Below the pieces are notes generated by a model. It saw only the letters and a program-made list of their open reading frames with translations, was not told the DNA's origin and did no database searches. From Pomphorhynchus laevis (Eukaryota; Acanthocephala; Palaeacanthocephala; Echinorhynchida; Pomphorhynchidae), in the NCBI GenBank assembly GCA_012934845.2, contig WNNJ02001084.1, positions 62,001 through 126,000 on the forward strand: a DNA stretch of 64,000 nt. Direction: 5' to 3'. Shown here one piece after another: positions 1 to 12,700 of this stretch. Position 1 is the stretch's first letter, and the number at the start of each line of letters is the position of its first letter. Made by a program: the position numbers and the translations under genes.

Positions 1-460
1 TTGTCTCGAGAAATGAGTAAGTCGTTGTAAACTTTCATGCAGGCCATTTCTGTGTAGTGTTTAGAGCGGAAAGCGGATTGGAAAGGAGGGTAGAGATTGG
101 ATGAGGAGAGATAAGCGTTGATTTGTATTAAGATGAGGCGTTCTAAGAGCTTAGAAAGAGTAGGGAGTAGTGAAATAGGGCGATAGCTAGAAGGAAGGGA
201 GGGGTCGAGCGATTGTTTCTTAAGGATGGGACGAACGATTGCGGATTTCTAGTGTGAAGGAAAGATACGACTGCGGATGGACGAGTTAAACAAGGTGGTG
301 AGAAATGGGGATATCGATGAGCATATGGATTTAAGTATGAGGATAGTCAGATGATCGGCAAGTGAGGTTTTGCTGGGCAAGGACATGAGAATAGATAAGG
401 CCCATCTAACCCAGATCAGACTTGATTTAAGTCCCATCTAATTATTCAAGGTCCATCTAA
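1..460 (-). mobile_element. LINE reverse transcriptase fragment
   Basis: Reading the minus strand from about 450 down to 1 gives the N-terminal part of a non-LTR retrotransposon reverse transcriptase. A stretch resembling 'DHLTILILKSICSSISPFL' is followed by 'KKQSLDPSLPSSYRPISLL', then 'LSKLLERLILIQINAYL', 'FQSAFRSKH' and 'KVYNDLLISRD'. This is the fingers/palm entry region (RT motifs 1-2) of CR1/Jockey-like LINEs. A stop interrupts it after the first third, and it runs off the window edge. It is a dead fragment, and nothing shows it belongs to a host gene. Confidence 0.8.
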
Positions 461-894
461 CCCAAAATTATTTTATCCGTGCCTGTATTATTGACACATG
501 ATTTAGACTTTTGTTTTTTTCTTCGTGGTCATATAAGCGTGCGGCATCACGCATTTGCCATGTAAAAAATAATCTATTTGTTTTTTTTTAAGTATAAATA
601 ACGAATTAAATCAATACAAAAATATCATTAATAACAAATGACATTAATACATCAAGTTTGATGAATTTTGTTTCTATTTCATATAATTGAGAAGATATAA
701 TTTAAAAAATAGATAAATACAGGATTTTTTAAATTCGATATAATTGTTTAAGAATTTTTTATTGAGATGTATAAATTAGCAAAATATCATTAAAATAATA
801 AATTTACAATAAATAAATCAACACAGAGGAATTAATGTAAATTTAAAATCATTAGCAGAAAATATTTTTATGAATAATAAACAATATACTTTGT

Positions 895-1225
895 ATTAGA
901 ATAAGATACTTGATAATCAAATTTCATCAGGGGAAATACGTCCTAACCATGTATTTGGCCTCGCTACGGTGTTGGTTCGAGGAATAGTGGCTGAAACTTG
1001 ATTACATAGCAGTTCCTCCTGATGACCTATAAACCTTATTCATACGCATCATATGTTATTTATTAGTCAATTTATAAAAATTGTCTTTTATTTTAAATTT
1101 CAATTTTAAATTTTAACTTGATATAAATATAAATTGTATAAAATCTTATATAATTATTTATCATTTATCTTTATTTTTATTTATATTTATTATAAAATAC
1201 GTAGACTCAGTAACATGTGATATGT
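895..1225 (+). repeat. Family B dispersed repeat (putative Penelope-like element terminal repeat)
   Basis: This is a diverged copy of the commonest repeat in the window. Landmarks in order are a 'gtattagaataagat' arm, 'catcaggggaaatac', a stretch with 'ctgaaac', then 'cctcctgatgacct', 'ttattagtcaatttataaaa', and an AT-rich tail ending near 'acgtagactcagt'. Other copies lie at 20.2-21.2, 36.5-37.7, 39.7-40.6, 12.7-13.4, 55.0-55.7, 56.3-56.7 and 59.3-59.4 kb. The 56.3 and 55.0 kb copies abut Penelope-like coding sequence, so the family is probably that element's terminal region. Confidence 0.65.
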
Positions 1226-1375
1226 AGAGTTAATTATTGCTGTGTTTTTACATTTATAGATATCTTAAATAAAGCCGTTTATATACGTGTTTCGGTTCAA
1301 TTTATTCAAAATATTGTTCATGGATAATTATTAAAGCCGTCAATCCTCGATCGATGTCCTGATTATGTTAACGGC

Positions 1376-1960
1376 GTACTAGAATGGAATCATTGGCTTC
1401 AGCGATTCGATTCGATAAGATGGAACGATGACGTTTGGAATTGTCACAATACTGCTTTGAGACTTCATATCGCCCAGGACGAGAAAATGTAGCTGCTGAT
1501 GCATTCTTACATTGTTATGTAAACACTGTATCTGATGTTCTGTCCACCCTTAGGAATTTTCATAAAACCCAGTACCATACAGGAGTCAAATGACGCAAGA
1601 ATGTGAAAGTTGTGCTATTATGAAGCCTCATTTTCGCAAACCACTAACTGGTCACTAATTAAATCATCTCGACCTTTCGGGCGCCTAGCTATGTATTTTA
1701 AATATCCTTTACCTACTTGAATCGAAACAAGTTTCTGCTCGTAATAGTTTATGAATATAGCATATCCCCTTTTGTCTTTCGTTGTGTCGACACTTTATCT
1801 TATACCGTAATCCGTTGTCTGAACCAGATATTCTCAATTTTCAGATTTCCGGAAAGTATTCATACGGACAGAGGAACATCTTTCACTTTTTACACGAAAG
1901 ACGGAAAGCGGAAACCCTATTCCAGAATGGCTAGTGAATTCAGACGAAGTGTTCGTTAAG
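1376..1960 (+). mobile_element. Ty3/gypsy LTR retrotransposon fossil (RNase H end to integrase core)
   Basis: Three translated pieces in plus orientation resemble the end of an RNase H domain, the linker, and an integrase core with the family signature 'HTDRGTSF'. The piece is a short, broken internal fragment with several breaks. No LTRs are recognisable. It sits between two LINE fragments and looks old. Confidence 0.7.
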
Positions 1961-1969
1961 CGTTTCAAC

Positions 1970-2530
1970 GAACGCTTAACGAGTGTCGTCTAAGAAAGGG
2001 AGGTGGATGAACGATGGAGAGCCGACAGCGATGAGATGAAAAGTTACGAGAAGGTGAAGTTGTATGCGGATGTGGATAGTGGGCCAGGAAAGTTGTGCAA
2101 TATATGTGGATGTGTGGTCAAAGTGACGGAGATGTATGAACACTTGAACGGCGTAGTTGATGATGCGTTGTAGGGGTAGGATGATGGATTTTGGAGAATT
2201 GACGAAAAGGCATAAACAGTAATCGATTGTAGGGACGAGAAGCGATGAAAAAAGAGACATACAGGAACGGAAGTCGATAAGGGGGCGGATACGGTAGATG
2301 TCACGGAGAATTAAGTTAGACGAGCGAACCTTGTCACGGACGAAGGGTTTAAGGGAAAGGTAATCATCGAAATGGATTCCTAAGAAAGTAAGATTGTTGA
2401 CTATGGGGATTATAGATTATGCAAAAGATACAGGGGGAGGATATATGTTAGGTTTACGGGGGATGATTTACGTTATTTTTGACTTGTGTAGGTTTATAAC
2501 GAGATGAAGATGTGAGAGAGACGTTTGTAG
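1970..2530 (-). mobile_element. LINE C-terminal fragment
   Basis: The minus strand encodes the post-catalytic end of a LINE reverse transcriptase: 'VNNLTFLGIHFDDYLSLKP', 'RIRPLIDF', 'LLVPTIDYCLCLF', 'LPLQRIINYAVQ' and 'STYIAQLSWPTIHIRIQLHL'. These are the thumb and C-terminal motifs of CR1/Jockey-type LINEs. Reading shifts between two overlapping frames near 2050-2260, so it is frameshifted. It is out of order with the RT fragment at 1-460 (the C-terminus lies upstream on that strand), so the two are separate insertions or rearranged pieces. Confidence 0.75.
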
Positions 2531-3307
2531 ATATATGTTTTGATTAACTATTATTTAGGAATTTCCGGAAATTTTAATACGTGGAGCCGGATACGATTAT
2601 TTTTAAATAATTGAAATTTTTCATTAGCCAATTTAAACTGATGGGATTTTATAAGTATATTTTTATAAAATAAAATTTTTCATTCAATTATATTTTTTAA
2701 ATTTGCTGTTTATATAAATTCATTTTTGTGAATGAATTTCAATGATCGTCTCTGTGCATAAAAACATGCATAGTTTTTTTTAACTTGATTCTAATATTTC
2801 TGTGCCATATAGTCAGAAGAAATATTAGCATCTATTTTCAATTTAGTCACACGCTGCAATGCTGTATAGTTTGTAATTTAAATTATATCCAATTTTTTAA
2901 TGATTTTTAATTATATGTAATTCGTTTAAACTCTCTAGATTTCAATTATTGAAGTACTTCGATTAGTTGATAAAGACAATCATTCACACTTATTTCAATC
3001 GTTACAATTTCTACATTTGCCATTGGCATTCTTAAAATATTTTTTGCAATCGATATCTCTGTTAATTACTCTAATTAAGTATTTAAACATCTTTTGCACA
3101 TATTTATTAGCATATTCTTGTCGTGATAATTTATCGTGCTGATATTTGCTAATTGATAACGAAAAATAAAAATATAAAATAATTGATAATATCTGATATT
3201 AATAATTGTTAAAATTTTAATTTATCAATTATGAGATTGTTTTACGGCAAAGTATTTAATATTTGCAATTTTCTATTTATACATTTTCCTTGAAATTAGA
3301 TAAAAAC

Positions 3308-3750
3308 ATGTCAGCTGAAGCTTCGATTACTGCGATGGATTCCATTATTAATCATGCTGATTTGCTGAAGCAAATTAAGAGCGAAGCAATGCCGGGATCG
3401 ATACCGGATGAAATCGTTAAACAAGATGAGAGTTCCGTGCTTTATGAATGCAAAGATCACGCCAGCTGGAACTTATCGATGTTGAATGCAATGCGATTAC
3501 AACGAACGCTCTGTGATGTGGTGCTATGTGTCGGACAATCGTGTAATCTCTTCGCACATCAGGCTGTGCTCGCATGCAACAGCTCATATTTGATGAACGT
3601 TTTCCAACGAGCAAAGGCTTCTAAAAGTGGTTCACTTGCCGATAATTTGTTATCAATAAGCACAGAACATAATCAGTTATTCTGCAGAGTTGATGATTGC
3701 TTTGACGAGGACACCTGTACACATTTGGTTGAATACATGTACTGTGGGAA
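3308..3750 (+). CDS. Kelch gene exon 1: start and BTB domain
   Basis: ATG at 3308 is the first in-frame ATG; an upstream in-frame stretch from 3263 begins only with TTG. Residues 1-55 are unstructured and acidic. The BTB fold follows: 'LQRTLCDVVLCVG', 'LFAHQAVLACNSSYLMNVF' and 'HLVEYMYCG'. An insertion of about 20 residues ('RAKASKSGSLADNLL') lengthens the BTB. The donor is AA|GTAAGT at 3750, which splits a Lys codon completed by exon 2. It opens a 4.5 kb intron. Confidence 0.88.
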
Positions 3751-6700
3751 GTAAGTATGATTTGTTTAATAAAACATTTTAATGTCAAGCATTGTTTTGA
3801 ATAAATGTTATGTAAAACTAATTGAGAAACAGGTATCTTTTAAAAAAAATTTCAGACGCAATTCTCACTGCTTTTATTCCCTATTATGACGAAAATTACA
3901 AAGTTGTTCTTCTCTCGCAAAACTAAATGATAAAACACTATTACGGAAATTGCTGTTTCTCTAAAGTAATTTTTGAACTCGTTAATGTGTATCCATCAAA
4001 AAAGTTTCAATGTGATGCTAATATAATTCTGGCGTAATATCGTCATCAGAAATATATCAGTTTAGTTATATGCCCATAATAGTTTGTAATTATTTAGATT
4101 TCACTTCATTACAGAACGAACAACTAAATTAATAATTATCAATCTTTGATTAAACATTGATAAAATTAAAATTTGAATTTTAAATTTTAAATAAATTAAA
4201 ATTAGATTTTCAAATTATTAACAATTATTTTAACTCTGACGTCGTTTTTCATCTGCTTATCTGTTTCAAATAACAAATAACTAAAAATCATAACGAATAA
4301 CTAAATTAATAATTATCAATCTTTGATTAAACATTGATAAAATTAAAATTTGAATTTTAAATTTTAAATAAATTAAAATTAGATTTTCAATTTATTAACA
4401 ATTATTTTAACTCTGACGTCGTTTTTCATATGCTTATCTGTTTCAAATAGCAAATAACTAAATTACATAACGAATAATTAAATTAATAATTATCAATCTT
4501 TGATTAAACATTGATCAAATTAAAATTTGAATTTTAAATTTAAATAAATTAAAATTAGATTTTCAAAATATTAACAATTATTTTAACTCTGACGTCGTTT
4601 TTCATCTGCTTATCTGTTTCAAATAACAAATAACTAAATTACATAACGAATAACTAAATTAAAAATTATCAATTTTTGATTAAAATTGATAAATTTAAAA
4701 TTTGAATTTTAAATTTTAAATAAATTAAAATTAGATTTTCAAAATATTAACAATTATTTTAACTCTGACGTCGTTTTTCATCTGCTTATCTGTTTCAAAT
4801 AACAAATAACTAAATTACATAACGAATAACTAAATTAATAATTATCAATTTTTGATTAAAATTGATAAATTTAAAATTTGAATTTTAAATTTTTAATCAA
4901 ATTTAAGTTTGATTTTAAATTATAAAAAATTATTTTAACCCTGACGTCTTTTTTCTTTTGTTTATCTGTGTCATTATTGCACATGTTTATATCGTACAAC
5001 AACATGTTACGGCAAGGTAATTGTGTAATCACGGTCTTCTTAAATCAATGCTTGATGGCTTCAATGATGCTAACCTAAATTCACCCAATTCCATTTGATA
5101 AATTCAACATTCATATACAGTTTGTTCTTTTGTTGTAAAACGTTAGTAAAATATGACTTGTTGCTATGTTTGAAAAATTAAACATTATTCCCTTAGACAC
5201 ATATTTCATTTTTGCACCTCTCAAGTTAGCACAACTACTTTGGATTTATAGAGACTAACTAATCAGATCAGCTAACTAAGTCAAAATATTTTATATTATT
5301 ATTTATAAATTATAAATAAGGCTAAATAACTTATTATACCTTGTTATAACTCTCCAGCGCTTAATGCAGACGGGTGAATACTTGCAATCGCAAACCCCAG
5401 TCTTTGCAATGGAACAAGGAACTTTCGTTGTTTCAAATCACCATCTAGCCATTCTCCCAACTTCAATCCAGTTGTGGGGAGTACAGGCTACTGATGAGAA
5501 CCAACTAGTTCGAAATGGTGACTTTGTCATTTGTGACAAGCTCACTGTTGAATTTTTTTCGTGGTGCTGACACCATAATATCATATATATACTTTAATCT
5601 GATCAGATTTCTTTATCTGATCCTATAAATATATATAATTTTATTTAAATAATAAATAAAAAATAGAAATAAATAGAAATAATTTTGTTTTTTTAGACAC
5701 AAACAGAAAAGTGTAAATGCGCATTCTGACTTCTGTTCAGAGGTTTACTAGGGTTCTACTACTGTCAAAGTTGTGTAGCTCAGGGCCACACCGATAAGAC
5801 CACTCTATAGTGAGCAGTAGACTAAGGTTGCAGCGCCTAATTGAAAAATTTTATATGCTAATAATATAATAATATCTAATATAATAATATATCTAATATA
5901 TCTTTTAATAATTGACATTAGTAAATATATATCGACATTAATAATATATTGACATTATCTAATAATATATTGACATTTAATTTTCTGTTATCTTTTCGCG
6001 ATACTGATTTACGAAAATATGAATTTGGATATGTTTTTAATTGTTAAAAATTGTGTATTACTTTTTATTTATTAAATAATATAATATATTTTTAAGAATA
6101 ATATATTTTTATTGTATTTTATATTTTTTATTGTATTTTATTTTTTTCAATTCACGATATGCTTTTTGGCCATGGAAAATAAAATATTGTCAAAAATAAA
6201 ACCTTATAAAAAGCTAATGAACCAGAGTATTGACATTCAGCATAAAAGCCACCGACTGCAGTCAGGAATCGCCATATTTTTAATTTCGCCATTTTTTTAA
6301 TTAATTCGCCATTTCTTTAATTTTTAATAATTATTTTTTTATTATTAATTTTTTATTAATATTTTGGATCTTGCGTATTATATCCTCCCAGAATGACACT
6401 TGTGTATTATCTCTCCCCAGAAAAAAAATTAAATTTTTTTAAATCAAAAATCTTCTCTACATAATCACTAGTAACATTGTCTCTCCACATCCACTCACTT
6501 AGATAAAATTCCAATTCCTTTTTTGCAACTCCCATCATTGTTTTGGCTCTGCACTTTTGTTTATTCCAGTAAGACTCTATATTTTGTGTATGAACTCTAC
6601 TTATAAGATCTACAAAATATAGCTTGTGCTTCAATGTGCCATGCTCATATATATATCAGAGTTGATACTTTGATATGCAACCCACTCGTCACAGTGTACT

Positions 6701-9700
6701 ATAGAAAGAGGGGCTACAACTCTATCGATTATTGGTATTAAAGTCTCCTTCGTCCTGTTCGGAACGATCTCCATATATCCTCGATCAGGGAAATAAGAAG
6801 TATCCACGACCCCAAATATCCATATCTGCTCATTGGATACCTTCCCTCTACCAAACTTTTGTTTATGGCAAAAGCAGTTTTCATCAATCTGGCAAATAAT
6901 GCCCTCGCCCCCAGGATTACAGGATTATTGAATATATATTTATAGCACAATAACCTTAAAGACTTCATAAATCGATTAATAGACTTTCTACAAATATCCA
7001 AATCTTCAGATATTGTCTTTTCCTGTTGGCCAACTGCATATCTATATAGCGGTTCCATGCAATTCTGTAGAGATATTCTAAATTCAATCAAAAAAGCTGC
7101 CACTCCTAATAGGCTTTGTGGTTTTATATTTAGTGCAACTCTTTGATTGACACTTTCACACATATTTATCCATATGCTTGTTATTAGCCGTCTCTACCAT
7201 AGAGTTGCTACAGTGTTCACACACAACTGCACTTTCTAAAACTCTTTTTTGTCTCAAAAAAGCTATTTGTTCCTCAATTCTCATTGAAGATAATCTTCTT
7301 ATAATTTATGTATAAAATGACAAATATTTTTTATTTTTTGCTTATGCTCCCAACATAATCTCGAAATACGCAGTCGTTGTAGAAAATCTTCAGGCTCTGC
7401 TTGATAGTACTTTTGTGAAAGATTCCCACGTTTTATTGGGTGACTTCAATGCTAGCGACAGTAGCACTTGGAAGGGAGTGTTCCTCAATTCTCATTGAAG
7501 ATATTCTTCTTATAATTTTTGTATAAAATGACATGGGTACTTCAGGCTCTGCTTGATAGTACTTTTGTGGGAGGTTCCCTCGTTTTATTGGGTGACTTCA
7601 ATGCTAGCGACAGTAGCACTTGGAAGGGAGTGTTCCTCAATTCTTATTGAAAATATTCTTATAATTTATGTTTAAATAGTGGATCAATTTATTAAAATAG
7701 AAAAATTATTATTTAAAATCGCATTCTAATAAAGATCTTCGAGGGAGTTAATTAAACAAAAAATATTGTCATTAAATCAATAAAGTGATTGATTTTTAAA
7801 AAATTAAAAATTAAATAAGAATTTGTGTAAATCGATTTTACTTTTGAATCGATTTTACTTTTAAATCGATTTTACGTTTAACTTTTTAACAGTTTTTGTG
7901 TAAAACGATTTAACTTTAATTTTACATTAAAAATGTTAATTAATTGAAATATTATATATCTCAATATTTCGTTATTACCCATCTTGCTTATATCTTGCTT
8001 ATAATAAGATAATCTTGCTTATCTTAGCCTTATTACAAGGGTATTCGGCATGCAGCTAAAGACTGAATTACACTAAACACAAGTAAACTCTTCTGATTTA
8101 TTCGTACGAAATTTGTTCTCATACGACATGATATTTTACGTGAAATATTTTAACGCCTTCTCACTATTTTTTCATTAAATTAAAAATTCAACATTTCTGA
8201 TTTATAATTATTTTAGAATTTGGATTAGTGAATCAAATGCTTCTTCTATTTATTCGGCTGCTACAAAGTTATGCATTTTACCTGTTGTAAAAGCTTGTTC
8301 AAAATATTTGCTCAACAGAGTCACACCAGCAAATGCAATAGGTAGCCTGAATATTGCTATATTACATGGTTTAAAATCGAATTAATTTCAAATTATTTTC
8401 ATTATTTTTGATGCACGCTTATAAATGGGCCTAATTTGTTAATTTGTGCCTTTACAAAATTAAATGTTTATTTTAATTCAATGTTATTTTAATTAAAATA
8501 AATTAATTTTATGTTATTAATAAATAGATAGGATACTCTATCGCTAATTTATTTTTAACCTATTAGAAATATTTGTGGTTAATCTTCATTTAATATGCAT
8601 GATTTTAGGCATGATCGAATTAGAGTTTGCTGATATATTTACCTGATAATCGTACAAATTTACTTTTTTACTTAATATTCGCCCAATTGTAATAGTTAGA
8701 GGTTTTTGCATTTAATACAAGATTATAGTTGTCCATCATCCAACATAAAATCATTTTAAGGAAGTTTGCTATATTATTAAATCATCATTTTGAATTAATA
8801 TACACTGAATGTGTTTTCTGTTGATACACACATGAAAATGTATACACCTTAAAGCGTTGGAATGCTACATTTGACAGGCCGTTTAACTGAGTTATGTAGT
8901 TTAACTACAAGATCAATTTTTAAAACTTAAAATAATATAAAAATAAATAATTTTAAAACAGAAATTAAACTTAAGAATACTTTAGAAATTAAAATCAAGA
9001 TGTTGTTTAAAAGTGTTATTCACAAGACAATATCATGCTGCTATTTTACCAAATGTTTTCTTAATCAAACGACCTCGCGGCCTACATTGGAAACAAAAAA
9101 TCTTCAGGGCCTCATCACACATTTTTTATATTAAGACATGGACTGGTGATATTATAAATTCGATTATTTATCCACGCGCCACATGTTTGACCCCCTTTCT
9201 AATGGTAAATACAATGTTCATATGGTGGAATACTTATTGACTTCAAATTGCTCTTCTACAGTGCTCCCTACATATATATTATTGTTTGTGAACACGAGTA
9301 TACGTATATACCTATATGCATACTCTAAATATAACTCAAATATAGCTCTATGTAATACGTTTTCTTGATCTCCTTCTAATTTAATATAAATCTCGAATAT
9401 TCAGTTGTAAATGGCTCGGATTTTCTAAATACTCGAGTTTATCTAATGTGTATTTTGATATATATACCACATTCTTTATACTAATCATTTATACACACGA
9501 TAGTTTTCTACTTGTTTAAATTTGTTTTTTTTATGTACAGATTTTTAATAAGGTGATTCGGGAAATATGGATATAATTAGGCAGGCACTAAAAAATAAGA
9601 ATAATTTTGACTATATAATGTAAAAATAAAATATAAGATTATAATATACATTAATGTATACCCAAGCATATATATTAAGCCTTTCTGATTTTAGCTTAAC

Positions 9701-12700
9701 TTATGTTATAAAATGCGTATAAATATCTGTTTCAACTGATAACATTAAGGCTTTCCTAATAAGCTAATTATTTATCAATAAATTTAAAATTTGAAGATTT
9801 TTGATTTATAGCTATTTTAGAATTTTAATAAGAAAATTCGTATTCATAATTGCTTTCATTGTTTTCTATTAAGCATTCAACATTGAGTGAATTTGCAACT
9901 ATAATAATCAGCATAAGTTTAAAGAAATTTCGAAATGATGCTGTAGTTAAATTATACATATTTTATTAAACAATAGTTTTTTATTAAAAAACTATTTATT
10001 GTTTATAAAGTCACTAGTTTTAGTGACGTATTGGTTTTTATAATAAAAATAACATTTATAAATGCACGGTTTCAAATATTTTAATAAAATAATAACTAAA
10101 TAATTAGTTACTGAGCAAATTTTTAGCTAAATTTAAGCGTTATTGATAAATAAAAAGCATTTTAGTTAAGCGCTAAGTTATCACAGTTATCTAGCCTTTC
10201 ACCAAAAGGCTTAGATATCAATATCACTCGTAGTAATTAGTGTTAAAATATAAGAGTAAAATATAAAAAAGTTAAATTTAATTTTAAATATATATTTCAA
10301 AGCTGGTTTCATATATAATGGGCATATGGTATATTTCATATACTAAAGTCCATTAAAATGGGCATTTGGTCTTACCTATTTTTAATAAACATGGTTAAAT
10401 TTTTAAAACTCAAAAATTAAATTAAATTTCTAATATTTTGATTTGCAAAATATTTTGCAATTTAATTTAAATATTAAAATAATTTAAATAATTTTTATTA
10501 TTTTAATAATTAAAATATTTAAAAAATTAATTTTTTAAATTATTTAACTACAAGAAAATGACTTATTATTTAACTACATTTAAAATGAATTAAATCAAAT
10601 ACGACAACCTTAAGATTTACATTAGAATATTTTATAATTTGAGATTTTTATAATTTGCAATTTATATTAATCGATTAGTGCATAATATAAACCACTTATT
10701 AGAATTAAAAAGTCATCAAGAAGAACTGCGTTGTTATCCTATCTAATTTTTAGTCTAATTTAGATTAAATTGGTTTTATTTAATAATTTGTAATCGATTC
10801 TATCCATTTTTGCAATGATATGGGTGACATTTTAAGGCTTTGATTTTCTAGTTTAAAAGTGTCTCCTTAAGATGACAAAATATAGCGCTAATGAACGATT
10901 GCATTGCAAATATTCAAGAGACATTTTAGAAATATAAATTTTCTGAAAATAGTCAATTTCCATACAATTGACTTTAAACCTTAAAGATCTGTATATTTTA
11001 TTAATAATTTAAATCACATATGACAAATCAAATCAGCTGAGTCTACCTATTTTGTATATTTAAAAATTTAAATATTTCTGAAGATTTTCTATAAATAAGA
11101 TTTTTATAAGGTAAGAATATATTAAAACACACTTTCAAACAATGATTTAACTAATAAATGCTTGTTATTATTCTATCTACATAAGGTCACAGGTAGAAAC
11201 TGGTATGTTATCAGGTTTCGGCCCCTATTTATTGATTTAACATAACCGTCGTTGTTAAATGCTCAGTAGGTTTCGCATATTAGCTCGGGTTGATATCCGT
11301 CTGTGAAGCAAGTACTCAAATTTGTAAAAGTAAAAATTTCAATCCTTATTCCTCGATTCAACACGACAGTCGTTGCTTAATACTAAACGACCTCAGTAGG
11401 TGTCGTAAATCTGTTCGGGTTGATATCTGTCCGTCCCTATTCTTCGATTCAACCAGCATAACAGTTGTTGCTTAATATTAAGCAACTTCAATATCCGTCC
11501 GTAAAGTTAAAGTTCTTAATCCGGATAAAGGATCATTTTGGAATCCACTTTTGTGCAATGGATGTGTATTTCCTTATGAAATTGCGGTATTTAGAACCGA
11601 CTGAATTATAATTATCTTGTAAGATACCATTTTGGTAATTAACAAACTCCCTAATGTCAAATGTACTGGTTTTGATTAGCTTTCATCTTAACTTGAAAGC
11701 CCTTGAAGTAATTAATACGGATCTTCAACATTGCGTTGAAGTTGGGTAATATCTTAGTGTGTGGCAAACCTTGGTGATATTATTATTCTATAAGAATGGT
11801 AATCGAAAATAATATTCAATAGGCATTACTCTTGCCCATTGTGTGTTGCTTAAGTCCAGACCTTGAAACTACTTACCAGCTTTTCTTTTTCTCAATAATT
11901 ATCAAACAGTCGTGGGAGTGCCCTCACAAGTCTACATATACATTGCGGATGTAGTAAAATCGATCAACTGAACCCTTTGAGAGAAATTGGAGCATTTACC
12001 ATTGAAATATAAACTCGCATATCTGGGAAGCTCTTGGCAAAGACTTGCGATCTGTGACACAGAGTATAGTGTGTCAATAATAATAATAATAATTAACAAT
12101 AACAATAATAATAATTTTGCACTTAAATTTATTTTTAATAATGTTTTGATTTTTTTATACTTTATAATATTTTGTCTGATTTTATTTTTATGGAATGAAA
12201 GTTTAATATTTAATATAATTTTGTTGATTGATATATATTTAAAAATCAATTCAGCTAACTGAGTATACGTATTTAATATAATTATAAAATAAACATAAAT
12301 AAAAATATAAGCCAAATGCAATGATAGATAGATTTAATCGTCAGATAACATTAAAAGGCCGAAACAATAAACGCAAGTATTGCATCAGTATCTGATGAGA
12401 TCCATTAATACTGAAATGTAGCATACTGCTGTTTGCCTAAAAATATAGAATTAAAGAAACGTGCAGAATGAAATAATTAAAATTAAAAGTTTAATGATTG
12501 TACAAGTATATGAATTATAATTATTTAAAATTTCTGTAGTTCTTCAAGTAACTCAATTTATTAGAGTTTTACAATTAATTCAAGTTATTGGTTCACCAAT
12601 ACTGAAATATGGCGTATTGCAGTTGTCCCTGCAATACGCCAAAGAATAAATTAAATAAAAATTTAAAATTTTATTTTTTACGTAACAGTAAAATTAACGC

